In this document: positions 5,694 to 7,215 of the stretch, in pieces
Layout of the letters: each line of letters opens with the position of its first letter
Position numbering within the stretch: the first letter of the stretch is position 1
Origin: S139-23 sp047639315
GTDB lineage: Bacteria; Planctomycetota; GCA-002687715; DRQF01
Length of the DNA: 7,215 nt
Assembly (NCBI GenBank): GCA_047639315.1
Contig: JBLINQ010000208.1
Span: 1 to 7,215 of the forward strand
Reading direction: 5' to 3'
Translations under genes and position numbers: made by a program
Notes under the pieces: model-generated
What the model saw: only the letters and a program-made list of their open reading frames with translations
Database searches by the model: none
Told to the model about the DNA's origin: nothing

Positions 5694-6090
5694 GCTCCCA
5701 GTTTTGCATGTCGATCCCTATTGGGGCTACTTGGTGGCAAAGGTGTGCCACGCCGAAGGCGGTGAGGGATGGCGGATTTTACTGCCTGATGCGAAGGGAG
5801 GTGCGTCGTGCTCCTCATGAAATCCGCATCCGAATCCATGGGGCGCAACGGGACTTTCAACGAAAGTTCGAGCAGAGCCACGTCGTCTACTCACCGCGTG
5901 AATTGAACTTCTGAATCTGGCGTTGGTCTTAAGTCGTGACCACGTAAGGCTTCCTCGTGGCGGGACGCGGTGGGGTGGAGTCTCCTGAAAACGGAGAAAG
6001 AGAGAGGGATTGGCGGGTTTTGGGGGCGAAATTGGCGGTGTTGGCGAAGGGGCGAGTCCCGCGAGGTTCGGGGGCTGGTGGAAGTGAAGA

Positions 6091-6307
6091 GGGCTGTGTG
6101 CGCTTGGGAGCGCGCTGTGAGGGCAAAAAGAAGCCGCCCTGCTAAGACGAGCTCAGCAGGGCGGTTTGCTAAATAGAGGGGTTCGAAAACCCTTGAGTGG
6201 AGGCGGCGTTGCTCTAATCGAAACAGTCTCCAGTTTCAGGCCTTGGGAATTCAATAGGCGGCTGCGTTCCAATTGACGAGTTCTCGTCACAAATTCAACG
6301 ATAGGTT
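6091..6307. repeat. Direct repeat copy R2: kinase 3'-flank module
   Basis: This is the partner of R1 (1-239) and is complete within the window. It begins about 130 bp after the stop codon of kinase copy 2 on the minus strand. From right to left it holds a conserved block (TTGGAACGCAG near 6264-6274, minus sense), hairpin GAAAC/GTTTC (6220-6224 with 6233-6237), a diverged hairpin around GGGTT-CGAA-AACCC, and the terminator. The hairpin loops differ from R1 while most stem bases are kept. The 131 bp between 6308 and the kinase stop at 6439 show no gene. Confidence 0.85.
6125..6167 (-). terminator. Rho-independent terminator of kinase copy 2 (copy T2)
   Basis: A 10-bp stem (CCGCCCTGCT at 6134-6143 with AGCAGGGCGG at 6155-6164) has an 11-nt loop. 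The minus-strand product continues CTTCTTTTT. The stem is conserved with T1 while the loop sequence is completely different, which supports selection for the hairpin. Confidence 0.82.
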
Positions 6308-6438
6308 CGCGCAGATAGCAGCGCTGTCGTTGGTGAGCGCCGACCGTGATATCATCGAATTTCGCGGGACTGAATCGCGGTTCAACTGTTCGAATTAGGA
6401 TTGCGTTAGGGACAGAACGAGAGACACGCGTTCAAACG

Positions 6439-7215
6439 CTACATTCGGATTGAGCAAGAGGGACGCAGCCCTAGGTTGTTGAGGCGCTGATCTTTGCTGT
6501 TTTGGATCCACTTCGACACTCGAGCGTACGGCGACGAGTCGCTGTAGCTGCCGCCACGCATCATACGTTGGGAAATGCGTGTTGTTGTGGACGTCCATTC
6601 GGAGACATTCCCCAAGACGTCAAAGAGACCAAAAGAATTGGCCCGAAATTGCCCCACTGGCCCATGAATGAGAAAGTCGTCGCGTATGAGGCTCTCTGCG
6701 TTAGAGAAAAGTCCTATCGTTTCTACTCCAGCAATATTACCCCAGGCGGCAACGCCACTCAGTTCATTGACACCGCCAACAAAGATCGTGGAGGTGCCAG
6801 CTCGCGCCGCATATTCCCATTGTTCCGCCGTAGGCAGTCGAAGACCGATCTTCGTCAACAAAGTCGTAGCCGTTGTCCAAGCAACCTGCTCGACAGGATT
6901 CATCAAACTCACTTTTCCTCTGTGGTGATCATGTTCCCAGCCGACCCCGTAGTTGCTCGGGTTCTTGTCCTCTGCTGGAGAACGTTGCCACTGGCCTTGT
7001 GTCATCTCGTACTTGGAAAGGAAGAACGGTTGGTCAATGTTGACTTGTTGCGGGGCTTCGTCAGGTCCAGCCCCCGGATCAAAGTTCTGACCATTTGGAT
7101 CGGTGTTTTGCGATCCCATCCAAAACGTCCCTTTGGGAATCAACACTAAGATGATTCCAGTTTTCTCGGTCATGGCAATCCGGCCATCCTTATTGCGCCC
7201 AGGGATGGCCCCTGC
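6439..7215 (-). CDS. FGE-like C-terminal part of a second kinase/FGE paralogue (copy 2, partial)
   Basis: The reading frame is open to the right edge, giving 258 codons of C-terminal sequence; the start is not in the window. The ATG at 7173 is internal. The 14 codons before it (AGAIPGRNKDGRIA) match the linker of copy 1 (EGAIPERNRDGMIP), so the gene continues upstream. The visible part is an FGE-sulfatase-like domain: LIPKGTFWMGSQNTDP, PFFLSKYEMTQGQWQRSP, LRLPTAEQWEYAARAGT, GPVGQFRANSFGLFDVLGNV and RMMRGGSY, ending LGLRPSCSIRM. It is clearly more than half identical to copy 1. The FGE cysteine pair is absent here too (SDSSPYAR follows RGGSY). By analogy with copy 1, an N-terminal kinase, TM segment and coiled coil are expected beyond the window, but this is inference. 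Confidence 0.88.
   Translation of the reverse strand, partial: AGAIPGRNKDGRIAMTEKTGIILVLIPKGTFWMGSQNTDPNGQNFDPGAGPDEAPQQVNIDQPFFLSKYEMTQGQWQRSPAEDKNPSNYGVGWEHDHHRGKVSLMNPVEQVAWTTATTLLTKIGLRLPTAEQWEYAARAGTSTIFVGGVNELSGVAAWGNIAGVETIGLFSNAESLIRDDFLIHGPVGQFRANSFGLFDVLGNVSEWTSTTTRISQRMMRGGSYSDSSPYARVSKWIQNSKDQRLNNLGLRPSCSIRM

Larger units (their letters stand above)
5568..6090. other. Intergenic region between kinase copy 1 and the R2 module
   Basis: I support no gene here. Besides the leader inverted repeat, G4 tract and REP-like palindrome listed separately, it holds a small hairpin ACTTTC-AAC-GAAAGT (5853-5867) with no T-tract. From about 5955 to 6090 it is strongly G-rich on the plus strand, with several GGG to GGGGG runs and a weak TCTCC/GGAGA inverted repeat near 5980-5998. 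Short open frames on both strands (for example 5657-5881 and 5929-6126 minus, 5675-5914 plus) have no recognisable domain or convincing start. The promoter of kinase copy 1 should lie in the low-coordinate part. Confidence 0.6.

Noticed and set aside
5449..5914. Small plus-strand frames around the REP-like palindrome (containing AGGTPALP-type strings)
   Set aside because: Such strings arise from translating the GC-rich intergenic palindrome. There is no domain, no good ribosome-binding site, and overlap with the kinase start.
5929..6176. Short frames on both strands in the G-rich spacer
   Set aside because: Composition alone keeps them open (Pro/Arg/Ser- or Gly-rich products). They run into the terminator module and show no recognisable protein.
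6439..7173. Taking ATG 7173 as the real start of a stand-alone 244-aa FGE-like protein
   Set aside because: The frame stays open upstream to the window edge, and the preceding codons align with the linker of kinase copy 1, so this methionine is internal.

Overview
The window reads as a fragment of a Planctomycetota-type chromosome, or possibly a related PVC-group bacterium. This is inferred from three things: a receptor-like Ser/Thr kinase fused to an FGE-sulfatase (SUMF1-type) domain, a REP-associated tyrosine transposase (RAYT) with a long C-terminal extension, and a short GC-rich palindrome (GCCGGCG-GGA-CGCCGGC) of a kind I recall from intergenic DNA of this group. Every gene I can support lies on the minus strand, so the window is best read from high to low coordinates.

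Layout in transcription order (right to left). 7215-6439 is the 3' end of a kinase/FGE-type gene (copy 2), whose start lies beyond the window. 6438-6091 is its 3' flank, with a ~217-bp module carrying small hairpins and an intrinsic terminator. 6090-5568 is non-coding: a G-rich stretch, a REP-like palindrome, a G-quadruplex-prone tract and the leader of the next gene. 5567-2760 is a complete 935-aa kinase-TM-coiled coil-FGE protein (copy 1), paralogous to copy 2. 2674-1566 is a RAYT unit: a 335-aa transposase bounded by 51-bp inverted arms, 27 bp of which are perfect. 1498-286 is an overlapping gene pair, a winged-helix-like regulator followed by a nucleotidyltransferase-fold protein, arranged like an AbiE-type type IV toxin-antitoxin operon. 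239-1 is a second copy of the 3' module with its terminator.

The most informative feature is the comparison of the two kinase copies. Behind copy 2 the hairpin/terminator module begins about 130 bp after the stop codon. Behind copy 1 the matching module is about 2.5 kb away, because the RAYT unit and the regulator/nucleotidyltransferase pair lie between the gene and its 3' module. This suggests a duplicated kinase locus whose downstream spacer became a landing site for accessory genes, all in the same orientation and all ending at the kinase's original terminator. I see no other intrinsic terminator in that interval, so read-through from the kinase into the RAYT and the pair is possible.

The kinase domain keeps all its catalytic residues. 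The FGE-like domains of both copies lack the cysteine pair of true formylglycine-generating enzymes, so they are more likely sensing or binding modules than sulfatase activators. I found no tRNA, rRNA or CRISPR array. The strongest candidate for an under-described system is the regulator/nucleotidyltransferase pair together with the conserved kinase 3' module. Both claims rest on motif reading and alignment by eye, not on database searches.
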